From the NCBI GenBank assembly GCA_020446945.1, contig JAGRDS010000001.1, forward strand, positions 175,187 to 239,186: 64,000 nt of DNA, in the 5' to 3' direction. The position numbers and the translations under genes are program-made. The notes beneath the pieces are model-generated. The model did not search any database and had not been told where the DNA came from. It saw only the letters and a program-made list of their open reading frames with translations. Below are positions 62,790 to 64,000 of the stretch, piece after piece. The stretch's first letter is position 1, and each line of letters starts with the position of its first letter. The stretch is from Parvularculaceae bacterium. GTDB lineage: Bacteria; Pseudomonadota; Alphaproteobacteria; Caulobacterales; Parvularculaceae.

Positions 62790-64000
62790 ATGACTGACGA
62801 CGCCGAAAAGAATGCTGAAACAGGCGGCCGCGCGCGCCGCCCCTTGTCGCTGCGCCGCTCGGAGATGGGCGCGGTCAAGCAGAGCTTCAGCCATGGCCGC
62901 TCAAAGACTGTCGTCGTTGAGACGAAGAAGCGGCGCGTCATCGGCGTAAAGAAGTCTGAGACGCAGGACGCGCCCGAAACGGCGGCGGCGAAAAAGGCGC
63001 CCGAAAAGAAGGCGGCCGGCAAGCGCACGGAAGGCGCGGCTGAAAAAGCGGCGCAGCCGAATGTTCTGAGAACCTTGTCCGAAGAGGAAAAGCAGGCGCG
63101 CGCCGTTGCGCTCGCCCATGCACGCAAGGAAGAAGAAGTCCGCAAGAAGCGCGAGGACGAAGAGCGCAAGGAGCGCGAGGCGCGCGAGGCCGAAGAGCGG
63201 GTGAAGCTCGAAGCCGAACGCAAGCGTCTCGCCGAGGAAGAAAAGAAACGCGAGCGCGAGACGGCCGAACGCCGCAAAGCCGAGGAAGAAGCCCGCCGCA
63301 CGCTCGAAGAGGAAGACGAAGAGCGCAAGCGCCGCGCCGCCGCCAAGGCGGAAGCGAAAGGCAAAGGCAGGACCGACGACCGCCAGCAGCAGCCGGCCGA
63401 CGATCCCGACAATCCGCTCGCCCGCCTCGGCGGGCGCCTGAAAACCAAACGCAAGCAGGTCGCAGACAGGGGCGATCGCGACAACGCCTCAAAAGAAGCG
63501 CCGCGCCGGCGCGCCGGACGCCTGACGATCGCAAACGCGCTCGACGATGATGACCGGCAGCGCTCGCTCGCTTCGGTGAAGCGCGCGCGCGAACGCGAAA
63601 AGCTGGCGCGCCAGCAGCGCGGCGGCGCCGGGCCGGCGATTGTGCGCGAAGTTGTCGTTCCGGAAACGATCACTGTGCAGGAGCTTGCGCAGCGCATGTC
63701 GATGCGCGCCGTTGATCTTATCCGTGAGCTGATGAAACAGGGCCAGATGGTGACGGCGAACTCGACCCTGGACGCCGACACCGCCGAACTCATCGTCGCC
63801 GATCTCGGCCATCAGGTGAAGCGCGTCGCGGAAGCCGACGTTGAAGAAGGCCTCGCCGGACCCGACGACGACACGGGCGCCTTGCAGCCGCGCCCGCCGG
63901 TCGTCACCATTATGGGTCATGTCGATCACGGCAAGACGTCGCTTCTCGATGCGCTGAGACAGACAAATGTCGTCGCCGGCGAGGCGGGCGGCATCACCCA
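62790..64000 (+). CDS. infB: Translation initiation factor IF-2 (5' part)
   Basis: 403 residues seen; the gene runs off the window. The IF2 N-terminal domain is long and highly charged ([19 protein letters not shown] and similar repeats up to residue 200), with [20 protein letters not shown] at the start, an alphaproteobacterial feature. An IF2_N subdomain ([18 protein letters not shown]) precedes the GTPase domain, whose G1 motif GHVDHGKT starts at residue 376. GGAG lies five bases before the ATG. Last visible member of the rimP-nusA-ylxR-infB operon. Confidence 0.97.
   Translation, partial: MTDDAEKNAETGGRARRPLSLRRSEMGAVKQSFSHGRSKTVVVETKKRRVIGVKKSETQDAPETAAAKKAPEKKAAGKRTEGAAEKAAQPNVLRTLSEEEKQARAVALAHARKEEEVRKKREDEERKEREAREAEERVKLEAERKRLAEEEKKRERETAERRKAEEEARRTLEEEDEERKRRAAAKAEAKGKGRTDDRQQQPADDPDNPLARLGGRLKTKRKQVADRGDRDNASKEAPRRRAGRLTIANALDDDDRQRSLASVKRAREREKLARQQRGGAGPAIVREVVVPETITVQELAQRMSMRAVDLIRELMKQGQMVTANSTLDADTAELIVADLGHQVKRVAEADVEEGLAGPDDDTGALQPRPPVVTIMGHVDHGKTSLLDALRQTNVVAGEAGGIT

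Noticed and set aside
1..64000. CRISPR arrays, tRNA/rRNA genes, insertion sequences, prophage, toxin-antitoxin pairs
   Set aside because: Read through all intergenic gaps (most under 250 bp) on both strands and found no repeats with regular spacers, no cloverleaf-compatible segment, and no transposase or integrase-like protein.

Overview
This is a GC-rich chromosomal segment from an alphaproteobacterium. The strongest lineage marker is gcrA (19146-19661), a cell-cycle regulator known only from Alphaproteobacteria. A Caulobacter-type lipoprotein, a ScfR-type fatty-acyl regulator, and an exosortase with an alphaproteobacterial accessory protein agree with this. A Caulobacterales, Hyphomonadaceae or Parvularculales-like organism is plausible, but the exact family cannot be fixed by reading. 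Coding density is very high, many same-strand genes overlap by 4 bp (ATGA or TTGA), and TTG/GTG starts are common. I found no tRNA, rRNA, CRISPR array, insertion sequence or prophage.

Layout. 1-6.2 kb: surface-glycan genes (a polyprenyl-phosphate-sugar synthase type GT2, two PMT/ArnT-like integral membrane transferases, a rhamnosyltransferase-like GT2 and an O-antigen-ligase-like protein), the last two in one operon with thrS and an ATP-grasp gene (to 9.0 kb). 9.1-11.7 kb: a methyltransferase, yidD, a DUF899 protein and a secreted Sel1-like protein. 11.8-14.7 kb: isocitrate lyase divergent from a ScfR-family regulator. 14.7-18.9 kb: a GT2, an FkbM methyltransferase, PPK2 translationally coupled to Hsp33, and a lone ABC-2 permease. 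19.1-22.7 kb: gcrA, then phoB-phoU-phoR without pst genes. 22.7-37.9 kb: mixed housekeeping and envelope genes (DUF885 peptidase, rimO, sugar dehydrogenase, BCCT transporter, DUF4349, ffh-rpsP, a GltP-type symporter, S9A peptidase, a double PilZ protein, a lipoprotein).

38.0-48.5 kb: an MscS channel followed by an exosortase/exopolysaccharide locus. In transcription order it encodes GT4, GT2, EpsD-type isomerase, EpsF-type Wzz, a degenerate EpsG-type tyrosine kinase, exosortase, EpsI and another GT2. Next to it lie a small secreted protein with a variant PEP-CTERM tail and an 80-residue membrane protein resembling exosortase accessory proteins. I consider this the main accessory system of the window: export and assembly of an extracellular polysaccharide coupled to processing of at least one tailed protein.

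48.6-59.7 kb: an M28 lipoprotein peptidase, pckA, a DUF885-like protein lacking the metal motif, trmB, a CE15-like esterase, ttcA, and a GT2-sulfotransferase pair. 59.8-64.0 kb: the rimP-nusA-ylxR-infB operon, preceded by a promoter whose -10 sits inside a 26-bp palindrome and by an intrinsic terminator between promoter and first gene.

The observations I would check first are the rimP leader, the CTG start inferred for ylxR, the BCCT transporter lacking a usual start codon before its first membrane helix, the degenerate kinase in the exosortase operon, the variant sorting tail, and the PPK2-Hsp33 coupling.
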